A DNA stretch of 64,000 nucleotides from Arenicola marina (taxonomy: Eukaryota > Annelida > Polychaeta > Arenicolidae). The position numbers and the translations under genes were made by a program. The notes under the pieces are model-generated. The model ran no database searches, had not been told where the DNA came from, and saw nothing but the letters and a program-made list of their open reading frames with translations. The stretch is taken from assembly GCA_964019135.1 (NCBI GenBank), contig OZ025263.1, positions 23,745,639 to 23,809,638 on the forward strand, read 5' to 3'. Below, piece by piece: positions 21,301 to 33,433 of this stretch (positions are counted from its first letter, which is position 1; every line of letters begins with the position of its first letter).

Positions 21301-23241
21301 ATGAAGTGGTCCCTGATGTGGTCAGATCTGTGGTCTCCGTCACGGTGGACTCGGTGGTTCCTGTGGTTGTCTCGGTGGATAAAGTGGTTCCTGATGTTGT
21401 CACACCTGTGGTCTCCGTCACCGTGGACTCGGTGGACCCTGTGGTTGTCTCAGGGGATAAAGTGGTCCCTGATGTGGTCAGATCTGTGGTCTCCGTCACG
21501 GTGGACTCGGTGGTTCCGGTGGTTGTCTCGGAGGATAAAGTGGTCCCTGATGTGGTCACATCTGTGGTCTCTGTCTCCGTGGACTCTGTGGTCCATGTGG
21601 TTGTCTCGGTGGATAATATGGTCCCTGATGTGGTCACACCTGTGGTATCCGTCAAAGTGGACTCGGTGGTCCCTGTGGTTGTCTCCGTGGATAAAGTTGT
21701 CTCTGATGTGGACAGATCTGTGGTTTCCGTCACGGTGGACTCGGTAGTCCCTGCGGTTGTCTCGGTGGATAAAGTGGTCCCTGATGTCGTCACACCTGTG
21801 ATCTCCGTCACCGTGGACTCGGTGGTCCCTGTGGTTGTCTCGGTGGATAAAGTGGTCCCTGATGTCGTCACCCCAGTGGTCTCTGTCACCGTGGACTCGG
21901 TGGTCCCTGTGATTGTCTCGGTGGATAAAGTGGTTCCTGATGTTGTCACACCTGTGGCCTCTGTCAACGCTGACTCGGTGGTCCCTGTGGTTGTCTCGGT
22001 AGATAATGTGGTCCCTGATGTGGTCACACCTGTAGTCTCCGTCACCGTGGACTCGGTGGTCCCTGTGGTTGTCTCAGGGAATAAAGTGGTCCCTGATGTG
22101 GTCAGATCTGTGGTCTCCGTCACGGTGGACTCGGTGGTCCCTGTGGTTTTCTCGGTGGATAAAGTGGTTCCTGATGTTGTCACACCTGTGGTCTCCCTCA
22201 CCGTTGACTCGGTGGTGGGCGCTATGGTTGTTTCGGTGGACAAAGTGGTCCCTGATGTGGCCACACCTGTGGTCTCTGTCACCGTGGACTCGGTGATCCC
22301 TGTGGTTGTCTCGGTGGACAAAGTGGTCCCTGATGTCGTCACCCCAGTGGTCTCTGTCACCGTGGACTCGGTGGTGCCTGTGGTTGTCTCGGTGGATAAA
22401 GTGGTTTCTGATGTTGTCACACCTGTGGTCTCTGTCAACGCTGACTCGGTGGTCCCTGTGGTTGTCTCGGTAGATAATGTGGCCCCTGATGTGGTCACAC
22501 CTGTGGTCTCCGTCACCGTGGACTCGGTGGTCCCTGTGGTTGTCTCAGGGGATAAAGTGGTCCCTGATGTGGTCAGATCTGTGGTCTCCGTCACGGTGGA
22601 CTCGGTGGTGGGCGCTATGGTTGTTTCGGTGGACAAAGTGGTCCCTGATGTGGCCACACCTGTGGTCTCTGTCACCGTGGACTCGGTGATCCCTGTGGTT
22701 GTCTCGGTGGACAAAGTGGTCCCTGATGTGGTCACACCTGTGGTCTTCGTCACCGTGGACTCGGTGGTCCATGTGGTTGCCTCAGGGGATAAAGTGGTCC
22801 CTGATGTGGTCACATCTGTGGTCTCCCTCACCGTTGACTCGGTGGTGGGCGCTATGGTTGTTTCGGTGGACAAAGTGGTCCCTGATGTGGCCACACCTGT
22901 GGTCTCTGTCACCGTGGACTCGGTGATCCCTGTGGTTGTCTCGGTGGACAAAGTGGTCCCTGATGTGGTCACACCTGTGGTCTTCGTTACCGTGGACTCG
23001 GTGGTCCATGTGGTTGCCTCAGGGGATAAAGTGGTCCCTGATGTGGTCACATCTGTTGTCTCCATCACCGTGGACTCGGTGGTCCCTGTGGTTGTCTCGG
23101 AGGATAAAGTGGTCCCTGATGTGGTCACATCTGTGGTCTCTGTCACAGTGGACTCGGTGGTCCCTGTGGTTGTCTCCGTGGATAAAGTGGTCCCTGATGT
23201 GGAGGCGGGTGAACTTGTGGTTTCACTCAATTCTAACCCCG
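15373..23241 (-). CDS. Giant mucin repeat exon, 2,623 codons, ~100 x 26-residue repeats
   Basis: Single uninterrupted exon of 7,869 nt, phase 1-1. Minus-strand acceptor aatgactttgcag, donor gtaagt after TTATMSPS. After a short lead (GLELSETTSSPASTSG) it is a nearly pure tandem array with a 26-residue (78-nt) period and core TSGTTLSTETTTGTTEST. A 27-residue variant, TTIAPTTESTVRETT, recurs. Roughly half of all residues are Thr, followed by Ser, Glu and Gly; no Cys, and no Asn in the repeats. The last ~60 codons are non-repetitive (SLPTDVTSSS, TTVTGPTSTLTPAVTTAT) and recur in the two paralogous exons upstream. The composition fits an extended, densely O-glycosylated mucin domain. An alternative acceptor (gggttag) 9 nt further in would also keep phase 1. 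Confidence 0.85.
15450..23200 (-). repeat. 78-bp coding minisatellite with higher-order repeats
   Basis: Units of 78 bp, with occasional 81-bp units, are arranged in larger blocks. A marker segment ends at 16350, 19086, 20259 and 21747, giving spacings of 2,736, 1,173 and 1,488 bp, all sums of 78-bp units plus one or two extra codons. The block 20503-21747 equals block 19408-20259 with an internal 393-bp (five-unit) duplication. This is the pattern expected from repeated unequal crossing-over. Confidence 0.8.
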
Positions 23242-26200
23242 CTGCAAAGTCATTAGTTTACATTTAGTTTACCCATAATGATAAATTAGAAGCCTATATT
23301 AGTCTTGCCTTATGTATATATTCCGCGCACAATGAAACTGAAATACACATTCTGTAGCAATAGGTTGCAATATCAGCCCTATCTGGTCACTTTAAACTTG
23401 ATACATGTAAACGTAATTACGTCTTCAATACTGATGTGCGAAACTTTAAACCTATTTTTCATCAAAGCAATCTACAATGATATATTCACTGGAGATTTGA
23501 AAACTGCAAGACAGACATAAAGACTTTTCGAAATTTAGACGCGTTTCATCAGATGGACAGTGCGGGGAGTGATTTTATTAGCTTCAGTAGCCAATAAGAG
23601 CGACGCAGGGAACGAGACGACCGTCAGACACTTACTAGGTGACGTGGTTGCCGTGGTTACAGCTGGGGTGAGGGTTGATGTCGGCCCAGTAACCGTGGTA
23701 AAAATATCCGTGCTCAAGGTCGACGTGGGTGCAATCGATGATGACGTTACGTCAGTTGGGAGTGAGGTAGACTCAGATGAAGTGGTCCCTGATGTGGTCA
23801 CACCCGTGGTCTCCGTCACCGTCGACTCGGTGGTCCCTGTGGTTGTCTCGGTAGATAATGTGGTCCCTGATGTGGTCAGATCTGTGGTCTCCGTCACGGT
23901 GGACTCGGTGGTTCCTGTGGTTGTCTCGGTGGATAAAGTGGTCCCTGATGTGGTCACACCTGTGGTCTCCGTCACCGTGGACTCGGTGGTCCGTGTGGTT
24001 GTCTCGGTGGATAAAGTGGTCCCTGATGTGGTCACATCTGTGGTCTCCGTCACCGTGGACTCGGTGGTCCCTGTGGTTGTCTCGGTGGATAAAGTGGTCC
24101 CTGATGTGGTCACACCTGTGGTCTCTGTCACCGTGGACTCGGTGGTCCCTGTGGCTGTCTCGGTGGATAAAGTGGTCCCTGATGTGGTCACATCTGTGGT
24201 CTCCGTCACCGCTAACTCGGTGGTCCCTGTGGTTGTCTCTGTAGATAATGTGGTCCCTGATGTGGTCACACCTGTGGTCTCCGTCACAGTGGACTCGGTG
24301 GTCCCTGTGGTTGTCTCAGGAGATGAAGTGGTCCCTGATGTGGTCCCTGATGTGGTCAGATCTGTGGTCTCCGTCACGGTGGACTCGGTGGTTACTGTGG
24401 TTGTCTCGGTGGATAAAGTGGTTCCTGATGTTGTCACACCTGTGGTCTCCGTCACCGTGGACTCGGTGGTCCCTGTGGTTGTCTCAGGGGATAAAGTGGT
24501 CCCTGATGTGGTCAGATCTGTGGTCTCCGTCACGGTGGACTCGGTGGTTCCTGTGGTTGTCTCGGAGGATAAAGTGGTCTCTGATGTGGTCACATCTGTG
24601 GTCTCTGTCTCCGTGGACTCTGTGGTCCATGTGGTTGTCTCGGTGGATAATGTGGTCCCTGATGTGGTCACACCTGTGGTATCCGTCAAAGTGGACTCGG
24701 TGGTCCCTGTGGTGGTCTCAGGGGATAAAGTGGTCCCTAATGTGGTCAGATCTGTGGTCTCCGTCACCGTGGACTCGGTAGTCCCTGCGGTTGTCTCGGT
24801 GGATAAAGTGGTCCCTGATGTCGTCACACCTGTGATCTCCGTCACCGTGGACTCGGTGGCCCCTGTGGTTGTCTCGGTGGATAAAGTGGTCCCTGATGTC
24901 GTCACCCCAGTGGTCTCTGTCACCGTGGACTCGGTGGTCCCTGTGGTTGTCTCAGGGGATAAAGTGGTCCCTGATGTGGTCAGATCTGTGGTCTCCGTCA
25001 CGGTGGACTCGGTGGTCGCTGTGGTTGTCTCGGTGGATAAAGTGGTTCCTGATGTTGTCACACCTGTGGTCTCCCTCACCGTTGACTCGGTGGTGGGCGC
25101 TATGGTTGTTTCGGTGGACAAAGTGGTCCCTGATGTGGCCACACCTGTGGTCTCTGTCACCGTGGACTCGGTGATCCCTATGGTTGTCTCGGTGGACAAA
25201 GTGGTCCCTGATGTCGTCACCCCAGTGGTCTCTGTCACCGTGGACTCGGTGGTCCCTGTGGTTGTCTCGGTGGATAAAGTGGTTTCTGATGTTGTCACAC
25301 CTGTGGTCTCTGTCAACGCTGACTCGGTGGTCCCTGTGGTTGTCTCGGTAGATAAAGTGGTGCCTGATGTTGTCACACCTGTGGTCTCCGTCACCGTGGA
25401 CTCGGTGGTCCCTGTGGTTGTCTCAGGGGATAAAGTGGTCCCTGATGTGGTCACATCTGTGGTCTCCGTCACGGTGGACTCGGTGGTCCCTGTGGTTGTC
25501 TCGGTGGATAAAGTGGTGCCTGATGTTGTCACACCTGTGGTCCCCCTCACCGTTGACTCGGTGGTGGGCGCTATGGTTGTTTCGGTGGACAAAGTGGTCC
25601 CTGATGTGGCCACACCTGTGGTCTCTGTCACCGTGGACTCGGTGGTCCCTGTGGTTGCCTCAGGGGATAAAGTGGTCCCTGATGTGGTCACATCTGTTGT
25701 CTCCATCACCGTGGACTCGGTGGTCCCTGTGGTTGTCTCGGAGGATAAAGTGGTCCCTGATGTGGTCACATCTGTGGTCTCTGTCACAGTGGACTCGGTG
25801 GTCCCTGTGGTTGTCTCCGTGGATAAAGTGGTCCCTGATGTGGAGGCGGGTGAGCTTGTGGTTTCACTCAATTCTAACCCCGCTGCCAAGTCATTAGTTT
25901 ACATTTAGTTTACCCATAATGATAAATTAGAAGCCTATATTAGTCTTGCCTTATGTATATATTCCGCGCACAATGAAACTGAAATACACATTATGTAGCA
26001 ATAGGTTGCAATATCAGCCCTATCTGGTCACTTTAAACTTAATACATGTAAACGTAATTACGTCTTCAATACTGATGTGCGAAACTTTAAACCTATTTTT
26101 CATCAAAGCAATCTACAATGATATATTCACTGCAGATTTGAAAACTGCAAGACAGACATAAAGACTTTTCGAAATTTAGACGCGTTTCATCAGATGGACA

Positions 26201-26276
26201 GTGCGGGGAGTGATTTTATTAGATTCAGTGGCCAATAAGAGCGACGCAGGGAACGAGACGACCGTCAGACACTTAC
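23242..26276 (-). repeat. Duplicated intron-plus-exon cassette (period ~2.64 kb)
   Basis: Intron 23242-23635 and intron 25883-26276 are both 394 bp and differ by only a handful of bases over their length (offset 2,641). They flank repeat exon 23636-25882. Exon plus downstream intron was therefore duplicated as a cassette, which makes the exons at 15373, 23636 and 26277 paralogues. Confidence 0.85.
23636..25882 (-). CDS. Mucin repeat exon, 749 codons, 26-residue repeats
   Basis: Shorter paralogue of the giant exon at 15373-23241: acceptor aatgacttggcag, donor gtaagt, 2,247 nt, phase 1-1, fully open. Lead GLELSETTSSPASTSG and tail SLPTDVTSSSIAPTSTLSTD are shared with the giant exon. Between them are ~26 repeats of the TSGTTLSTETTTGTTEST type, with one in-frame insertion that doubles TTSGTTSGTTSSPE. 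Same inferred role as an O-glycosylated spacer. Confidence 0.85.
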
Positions 26277-27774
26277 TAGGTGACGTGGTTGCCGTGGTTA
26301 CAGCTGGGGTGAGGGTTGATGTCGGCCCAGTAACCGTGGTAAAAATATCCGTGCTCAAGGTCGACGTGGGTGCAATCGATGATGACGTTACGTCAGTTGG
26401 GAGTGAGGTAGACTCAGATGAAGTGGTTCCTTGATGTGGTCACACCCGTGGTCTCCGTCACCGTCGACTCGGTGGTTCCTGTGGTTGTCTCGGTGGATAA
26501 AGTGGTCCCTGATGTGGTCACATCTGTGGTCTCCGTCACCGTGGACTCGGTGGTCCCTGTGGTTTTCTCGGTGGATAAAGTGATCCCTGATGTGGTCACA
26601 CCTATGGTCTCCGACACCGTGGACTCTGTGGTCCCTGTGGTTGTCTCGGAGGATAAAGTGGTCCCTGATGTGGTCACATCTGTGGTCTTCGTCACCGCTA
26701 ACTCGGTGGTCCCTGTGGTTGTCTCGGTGGATAAAGTGGTCCCTGATGTAGACAGATCTGTGGCTTCCGTTACCGTGGACTCGGTGGTCCCTGTGGTTGT
26801 CTCGGTGGATAAAGTGGTCCCTGATGTGGTCACACCTATGATCTCCGTCACCGTGGACTCGGTGGTCCCTGTGGTTGTCTCGGTGGATAAAGTGGTCCCT
26901 GATGTGGTCACCCCAGTGGTCTCTGTCACCGTGGACTCGGTGGTCCCTGTGGTTGTCTCGGTAGATAATGTGGTCCCTGATGTGGTCACACCCGTGGTCT
27001 CCGTCACAGTGGACTCTGTGGTCCCTGTGGTTGTCTCCGTGGATAAAGTGGCTCCTGATGTGGTCACATCTGTGGTCTCCGTCACCGTGGACTCGGTGGT
27101 CCCTGTGGTTGTCTAGGTGGATAAAGTGGTTCCTTATGTTGTCACACCTGTGGTCTCCGTCACCGTAGACTCGGTGGTCCCTGTGGCTGTCTCTTTAGAT
27201 AAAGTGGTCCCTGATGTGGTCACACCCGTGTTCTCCGTCACAGTGGACTCGGTGGTCCCTGTGGTTGTCTCGGTAGATAATGTGGTCCCTGATGTGGTCA
27301 CACCCGTGGTCTTCATCACAGTGGACTCGGTGGTCCCTGTGGTTGTCTCCGTGGATAAAGTGGTCCCTGATGTGGTTACATCTGTGGTCTCCGTCACCGT
27401 GGACTCGGTGGTCCCTGTGGTTGTCTCGGTGGATAAAGTGGTCCCTGATGTGGTCACACCTGTAGTCTCTGTCACCATGGACTCGGTGTTGGGCTCTGTG
27501 ATTGTCTCGGTGGATAAAGTGGTCCCTGATGTGGTCACACCTGTGGTCTCCGTCACCGTGGACTCGGTGATCCCTGTGGTTGTCTCGGTGGACAAAGTGG
27601 TCCCTGATGTGGTCACTCCTGTGGTATCCGTCACCGTGGACTCGGTGGTCCCTGTGGTTGTCTCGGTGGAGAAAGTGGTCCCTGATGTGGTCACATCTGT
27701 GGTCTCCGTCACCGTGGACTCGGTGGTCCCTGTGGTTGTCTCGGTGGATAAAGTGGTCCCTGATGTGGTCACAC
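26277..27774 (-). pseudogene. Third copy of the mucin repeat exon, carrying inactivating lesions
   Basis: Homologous to the exons at 15373 and 23636: same tail (DIFTTVTGPTSTLTPAVTT), same donor gtaagt, same repeats. It carries one extra base around 26427-26432 (plus gtggttccttgatg where its paralogue has gtggtccctgatg) and two nonsense codons, TAG at 27113-27115 (from GAG) and TAA at 27134-27136 (from TCA). The upstream end lacks the usual lead; a phase-compatible acceptor ccaccacag lies at 27775-27776. The length of 1,498 nt minus the one extra base is a codon multiple. Most likely a decayed exon that is skipped; since the paralogues are symmetric, skipping would not harm the frame. Confidence 0.7.
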
Positions 27775-28968
27775 CTGTGGTGATAGATGCGGTTTTGTGG
27801 TTTCACATTAACTTGCGCTAGCTGTACCAATGCTGCGCTCTGTTAACTCTAGTGTAATAAGTACAGTACATCATGTTAATGCGTCTAGTATTAGTTGTCC
27901 CATTAATAAATAATCCTCTAATTTGGACACTGAAATAAAAAAAAATCTGTTCTATTGGATACGACAAGTGATCATGGGAATTGAGCTATGTGTTAAGTCG
28001 CATAATTTAGTCAGTAAGTTCGTTCGCTTATCTTATCGTCATGTATTGTTCTAATTTAATTATCTTTCAGGCATGAAGATACAATATAGTGTCAGCGCTA
28101 AATAAATAAATAAAATATAAAGTATGTATAGGACACACAATATGTGGTATAACATCCCGCATCAAGCGTTGGGACCGTACCCGGGAGCTTTAGTGCTAAA
28201 GGCCCAATTACGGCTCCTCTCGCGCTGTGGTTTCCACTAACTTCTAGCGCCTATTGCATGTATCAGTAATGAAGGGGATGACAAATTGTTCACTGCAATT
28301 ACTCTGTCAAAGTCTCAGAACATCTAATGTGGCATAATTAGTGACGCATCTCCGCAATATTCTACAAACTAACGTATGAATGTCAGGCTTCTAAGTTTCT
28401 GCACGCCATCAAGTGTGTGCTTCACTATCAGGCCTTGATATGTGTGTACCGAGCCACACGGATGGCGACAGCGTCTGTTTCTGTGCAGGCTCAAGACTCA
28501 ATTCCCTCGTTCCATACATTGGAGTCAATGGCGGTTTACATGACACGTATGCTTGTATGTTCCATTCTTAGAAGTCAGACGATGATTATCAAACCAACTA
28601 ACAGACGTCAGTGGTTTAATTGCGGCGAAACAAAACATACATACGTCACTGAGTGTTGTCAGTAATAACATTACGGATGTTGGCACGTGAAAGATTGGTG
28701 GGCGTCATACAATTGTGCATATGTTAATATACAAACATAGAAGAAAGAATCAATGCAATCGTTATAGTCCGAGCCAAGAAGGTGTAAGCCTAGACCGAAA
28801 TAGTACATACAAATCATTATGCATAATACAACTTTGAAAGCGGAAGCAATATGACATAAAGTTAAATGTGAACAACATCTGTCATCGTATGACAGAATAA
28901 TGCATTAAAGGTGGCGCCTTCATGGCCACATCGCTGTGATGTATCTTTGACTAGTCTAAGACACTTAC
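27775..28968. other. Intron
   Basis: 1.19-kb minus-strand intron, AT-rich with no repeats of note. A plus-strand open frame of 82 codons at 28417-28665 lacks any recognisable feature and is not annotated as a gene. Confidence 0.55.
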
Positions 28969-29175
28969 CGGTAGCGGTTTCAGCAACGGGTGTTGTGGGT
29001 TTAACTGAAGGATAGGTAAAAATTGTATTTCCAGTGGGTGAAGTGGTCACACCAGTGGTCTCCGTCAAAGTGGTTTCCGTGGTAGCCGGAGTAGTGGTTT
29101 CTGTGGTAATTGTGCTTCCAGATGTTGACGGCAAGCTGCTGATGGTACTGGACGTTTCTTTTACACTCGTTGTTT
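28969..29175 (-). CDS. Thr-rich exon, 69 codons
   Basis: Acceptor tcttattaaaacag, donor gtaagt; 207 nt, phase 1-1. Encodes TTSVKETSSTISSLPSTSGS, then two short steps resembling the 26-residue repeat (TTTPATTETTLTETTGVTT), then a proline- and aromatic-containing end (IFTYPSVKPTTPVAETAT). This end is the least repetitive mucin-type sequence in the window and looks like a repeat block that never expanded. Confidence 0.7.
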
Positions 29176-29794
29176 CTGTTTTAATAAGACACATCACATG
29201 CTGGCGACATCAAAATATAAAAGACTGCACATGGTTTCTAAGCGCTTGAATCGGAAGCAAAACCTGCAATAGGAGTGACTACAGCCTATGAAACAGATGC
29301 GGCGTGACACATCTAGGAAAAATCGCAGATCGAAAGAACAAAACCCACCGTAGAAAACGTAAAGAAGGTGGAGAAAAATACGTATTTAATATCATTCAAA
29401 CGACCAGATGCACTTACAATCTGATTGCTATGCTGAGTCATTTGCAGAATGGTAATTAGGGCACAAATTATGTCTTCATTGGATTCACAATAAATGCTCG
29501 GCGGCGATGTGCGTATAATATACAGATTATCAATAGTGACGTCACAACGAAAAGCACATTAAGTACTAAACATTGAAGTTCCTGCTTTTACTAAAAAATA
29601 GTTGACTGATCATAGTTTGAAGCGAACTGCCTAGAAAACCGGAAAAAAGCCAGAGGAATTTGCTCGAGGTTGATCTTGCGATGAAGGCATGTGGAGCGAG
29701 GTAGAGATGACTGGGGGAGCAAAGAGAGAGATAGGGCACTGTTCTGCAGTGAGGCTATACTATGTGAGCACCACACCGACAAGTAGCAGCTGAC
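29176..29794. other. Intron, part of a segmental duplication
   Basis: 619-bp intron whose lower part (about 29400-29794) is a diverged copy of 33060-33433, including gaggtagagatgactggggg-like sequence next to the following exon. Confidence 0.6.
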
Positions 29795-29863
29795 CTGTTT
29801 GGGAGACCGTGATTGTGGTTTCCGTTTCCGTGGTGATGGGACTGGTCGTTGACGTGGGCACCT
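29795..29863 (-). CDS. Small Thr-rich exon, 23 codons (SPITTETETT family)
   Basis: Acceptor ttggtcgtcaacag, donor gtcagc; 69 nt, phase 1-1. Encodes VPTSTTSPITTETETTITVS plus QT. The gtcag donor is unusual but identical in the sister exons at 33434 and 37118. It lies in a segmental duplication with 33434-33535 (offset ~3.64 kb). It separates two large repeat exons, like its relatives. Confidence 0.7.
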
Positions 29864-31946
29864 CTGTTGACGACCAACGTATGTTCCGTCAAACCAACGG
29901 TAATGTAACACTCAGACAACGTGAATACAACGTTGACAACCTAACGCAGGGTATTGGCGGCACCAACGCATTGTAAAATGTAGGTTAAGGGCAAAACTGG
30001 AAAAATAGCTCGAACTCCGACTAAGGTACGGAAATGTATAACATGGGAGGACACCTGGGGATGAAGATAAACTGAATATAAGATGAAGAAAAAGAAGGCA
30101 GGTGGCTGGTGCCACTGGAGAGCGTGGTCGTCAGTGTTCATGGGAGCTCAAGCTACGCTACATGATATTGCTACTTCAAATTAAATGATACATGACAGGC
30201 CAATAGATATTAAAAATAAAAGTGAGTAAATGTGATCTCTTGTTGGTCTATGGTGTCCGTAACAACTACTGGCAAAAACCAAATATGCGCAACAGGCCCA
30301 TAAACATGATGATTTGGGGATTATTATTAATATTCGTATGACGTCATGTACTACTAATAGGGTTATGAAGTCTCGTTCGCCCAGAATTCCGATTTACTCA
30401 TTTTGTGGACAAACAAGCACGTGTTTGGAACGAGTTTATAATCACTGCGCACATTGGTATCACGACTATCTGTGACGTAGGCGTGACCTGCATGTTACGC
30501 AAAGAGAGTGACTGGGAACCAGACTACCTGCGCAAGAGCCAGGTGCCGAAGGGTGGGTCCATTGCGGAAGGCCTAGCGATACGAATAAGAATATTTAAGA
30601 AATATAGCTGCACAAAACGGATAGACGACATAGTTTTCCTTTATTTGCGCCATCACAATGATGAATATTCGTTACGACCGGCCAACACGGCTAAGAAACT
30701 AACGTTTATTTGTATATCCTACGAAAACGAGGCGTTATGACGTCAGACGGATTATCTCCGGTGACAACGTTGGCGCAACGCTTCAAACAGAAAACTTACA
30801 AATAATGATAAAGCTTGGTCTTTTCGGGCTCTAAAAGTGATACGGTATATGAAAACGTCCAACTGATCTTATTTTGCCTTTACATGTGGTTTAATGACGC
30901 ATACGTATGTTGTTACTCCATGCACTGCACATTTTGACAGCGGAATCATTTGCTCTCGCCACATTTGTTACCGCGGAGGCACGTGAAACACTCGTGAAAG
31001 CCCGGGTGCAGGGCCAAATTTAGAACGCTATTTTTAGCTTTCGAGTGTTTTGAAGACGGATTTTTCCTTGCATATTCCCAGTTCTGCGCTTCATCACCTC
31101 TAAATATTTTAACGTATACCTTCCAAAGCTATGTTTAGTGAAATGGTACTCATAGTCTTTAGAATAAACCTGGAAAGAAATTGACCTATAGGTGCCTATA
31201 CTTCAACATGGAGCACGTGTGTTTGTTTGTCCCCAAACCTGAAGTCTCACGGCCCGATCGCGGGAACTGTACAGCCCTATACCGTGGGCCAAGGGCCTCC
31301 TGGTGACAATGCTTAAAAGTGTGACATTTTAGTTTTCTAATTATTGTCATAACGATAAAAACAAAAGGTCTGATTTTCCTGCATGTTTTAAAGTAGATCT
31401 TTCTGTGAAGTGGTATCAACGCTGTCATGGGGCCTTTAACGCCTAATGATATATCTAAGACAGGCGATCTTATATATGACGGAGCGTTGGGGGAGACCAA
31501 CCACTCTATACAATATCCTGCAGAGCGCATTTTTTATGCAATAGAGATCGAAGCATGCAAGGCGCAAGACAAGATCACTGACTCGACCCCGATCTATAGT
31601 AATCCGCCAATGACGTTATCTAGCCCAGGGTGACCAACGATGAATAACGAGCCACGATGGCCTGCTACAGCTCAATGTTGGGCCGATATGTTATGCCCTC
31701 AACAGTCCTTTGATATAAAAACAATGTACAATAAAAATATATCATGCATTTCGCATTATATGTGTTTACTTACAGGTATATTATGAAACCACTATATGTT
31801 TATTTCTCATGTAATTGTAGGTAGACAGATTAGCGTTGACTTTTACCAAATATGTTGCTGTCACAATAGTTTGTCTGCAACTCAAAAGTTGGTTTCGTTT
31901 CTGTTTGGAAAAAAAGAGAGGTTTCACCGCGCAGCACGCGACTTAC
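29864..31946. other. 2.1-kb intron
   Basis: Apparently single-copy intron sequence. A plus-strand open frame of 111 codons (30405-30740) is present, but I recognise no family and see no expression signals. No repeats or exons are supported. Confidence 0.5.
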
Positions 31947-32945
31947 CAGAGGTGGTCGCTGTGGCTGTCGATGTTGGGAGGGTGATGGTACTGAATTCAT
32001 CCGTGGTTTGGGTGGTACTTCCAGCAGTGACTTCAGTGGTACTCCCGGTGCTTAGGACGCCTGATGTGGTCACACCTGTGGTCCCTGTCACTGTGGACTC
32101 GGTGGTCCCTGTGGTTGTCTCGGTGGATAAAGTGGTCCCTGATGTGGTCACACCCGTGGTCTCCGTCACCGTGGATTCCGTGGTCCCTGGGGTTGTCTCG
32201 GTGGATAAAGTGGTCCCTGATGTGGTCACACCTGTGGTCTCTGTCACCGTGGACTCGGTGGTCCCTGTGGTTGTCTCGGTGGATAAAGTGGTCCCTGATG
32301 TGGTCACACCCGTGGTCTCCGTCACCGTGGACTCCGTGGTCCCTGTGGTTGTTTCGGTGGACAAAGTGGTCCCTGATGTGGTCACACCTGTCGTCTCCGT
32401 CACCGTGGACTCGGTGGTGGGCGCTGTGGTTTTTTCGGTGGACAAAGTGGTCCCTGATGTGGTCACACCTGTGGTTTCTGTCACTGTGGACTCGGTGGTG
32501 GGCGCTGTGGTTGTCTCAGTGGATAAAGTGGTTCCTGATGTTGTCACAACTGTGGTCTCCGTCACCGTGGACTCGGTGGTGGGCGCTGTGGTTGTCTCGG
32601 TGGATAAAGTGGTCCCTGATGTGGTCGCACCTGTGGTCTCCGTCACCGTGGACTCTGTGGTCCCTGTGGTTGTTTCGGTGGACAAAGTGGTCCCTGATGT
32701 GGTCACACCTGTGGTCTCTGTCACTGTGGACTCGGTGGTGGGCGCTGTGTTTGTCTCAGTGGATAAAGTGGTTCCTGATGTTGTCACAACTGTGGTCTCC
32801 GTCACCGTGGACTCGGTGGTGGGCGCTGTGGTTGTCTCGGTGGATAAAGTGGTTCCTGATGTGGTCACACCTGGGGTTTCGGTAGTTCCTGACGTCGTTG
32901 TAGCCGTGGTTTCGCTGCTTGTGGTGGCAGTTGTACTAGTTGGCA
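31947..32945 (-). CDS. Mucin repeat exon, 333 codons
   Basis: Acceptor tgtaaacctgcag, donor gtaagt; 999 nt, phase 1-1, open. Starts PTSTTATTSSETTATTTSG, followed by ~10 repeats of the 26-residue TSGTTLSTETTTGTTEST type. About half are the 27-residue form with TTTAPTTEST. Non-repetitive tail TEVTAGSTTQTTDEFSTITL. The 27-residue form is far more frequent here than in the giant exon, so this exon has homogenised independently. Confidence 0.85.
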
Positions 32946-33433
32946 CTGCAGGTTTACATTGCAAAGTTACATTTCAATTTCATTCCAATTTCTATTCAAA
33001 CGTGCCTCATAATGGACCGTTAACATGAAAGGAAAGCCATCACAGATATTTAAATTATATAGCCTCCTCAAACGACCATACACTTGCAATCAGACGGGAC
33101 TTGTTTTTACATAATGCGATGGTATTGCAAGCACAAAGTATATCTTTAAATTTGATTGTCCATAAATAAGTACAGCGGCTGCGTAGTGTGCATATAATAC
33201 ACATCTAGTCACCAGTGACGCCATAACAAACGCTACAATAATCACCAACAATTTAAATTCCTGCTTTTGTTTTAAAGGTTTACTGATCAAAGATTAAAGC
33301 GGACAATCCAGGGCGTCCGAAGAAGGCATGGGGAGCGAGGTAGAGGTGACTGGGGGAGCAAAGAGAGAGATAGGGCGATGTTCTTTAATAAGGTTAGACC
33401 ATGTGAGCATCACATCGACAAGTGGCAGCTGAC
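32946..33433. other. Intron, paralogous to 29.2-29.8 kb
   Basis: 488-bp intron. Its part nearest the next exon matches the intron upstream of 29795. The other end shares gcaaagttacatttc-like sequence with the region just above 33535, showing a second, smaller duplication. Confidence 0.6.

Noticed and set aside
15529-22296. Repeated plus-strand frames rich in Trp (WSLWLSRWIKWSLMWSHLW-like)
   Set aside because: Third-frame readings of the 78-bp repeat, broken up by stops. They track the repeat exactly and have no independent support.
30405-30740. 111-codon plus-strand open frame in an intron
   Set aside because: No recognisable family, no repeat copy to compare and no splice or promoter context; length is within chance expectation.
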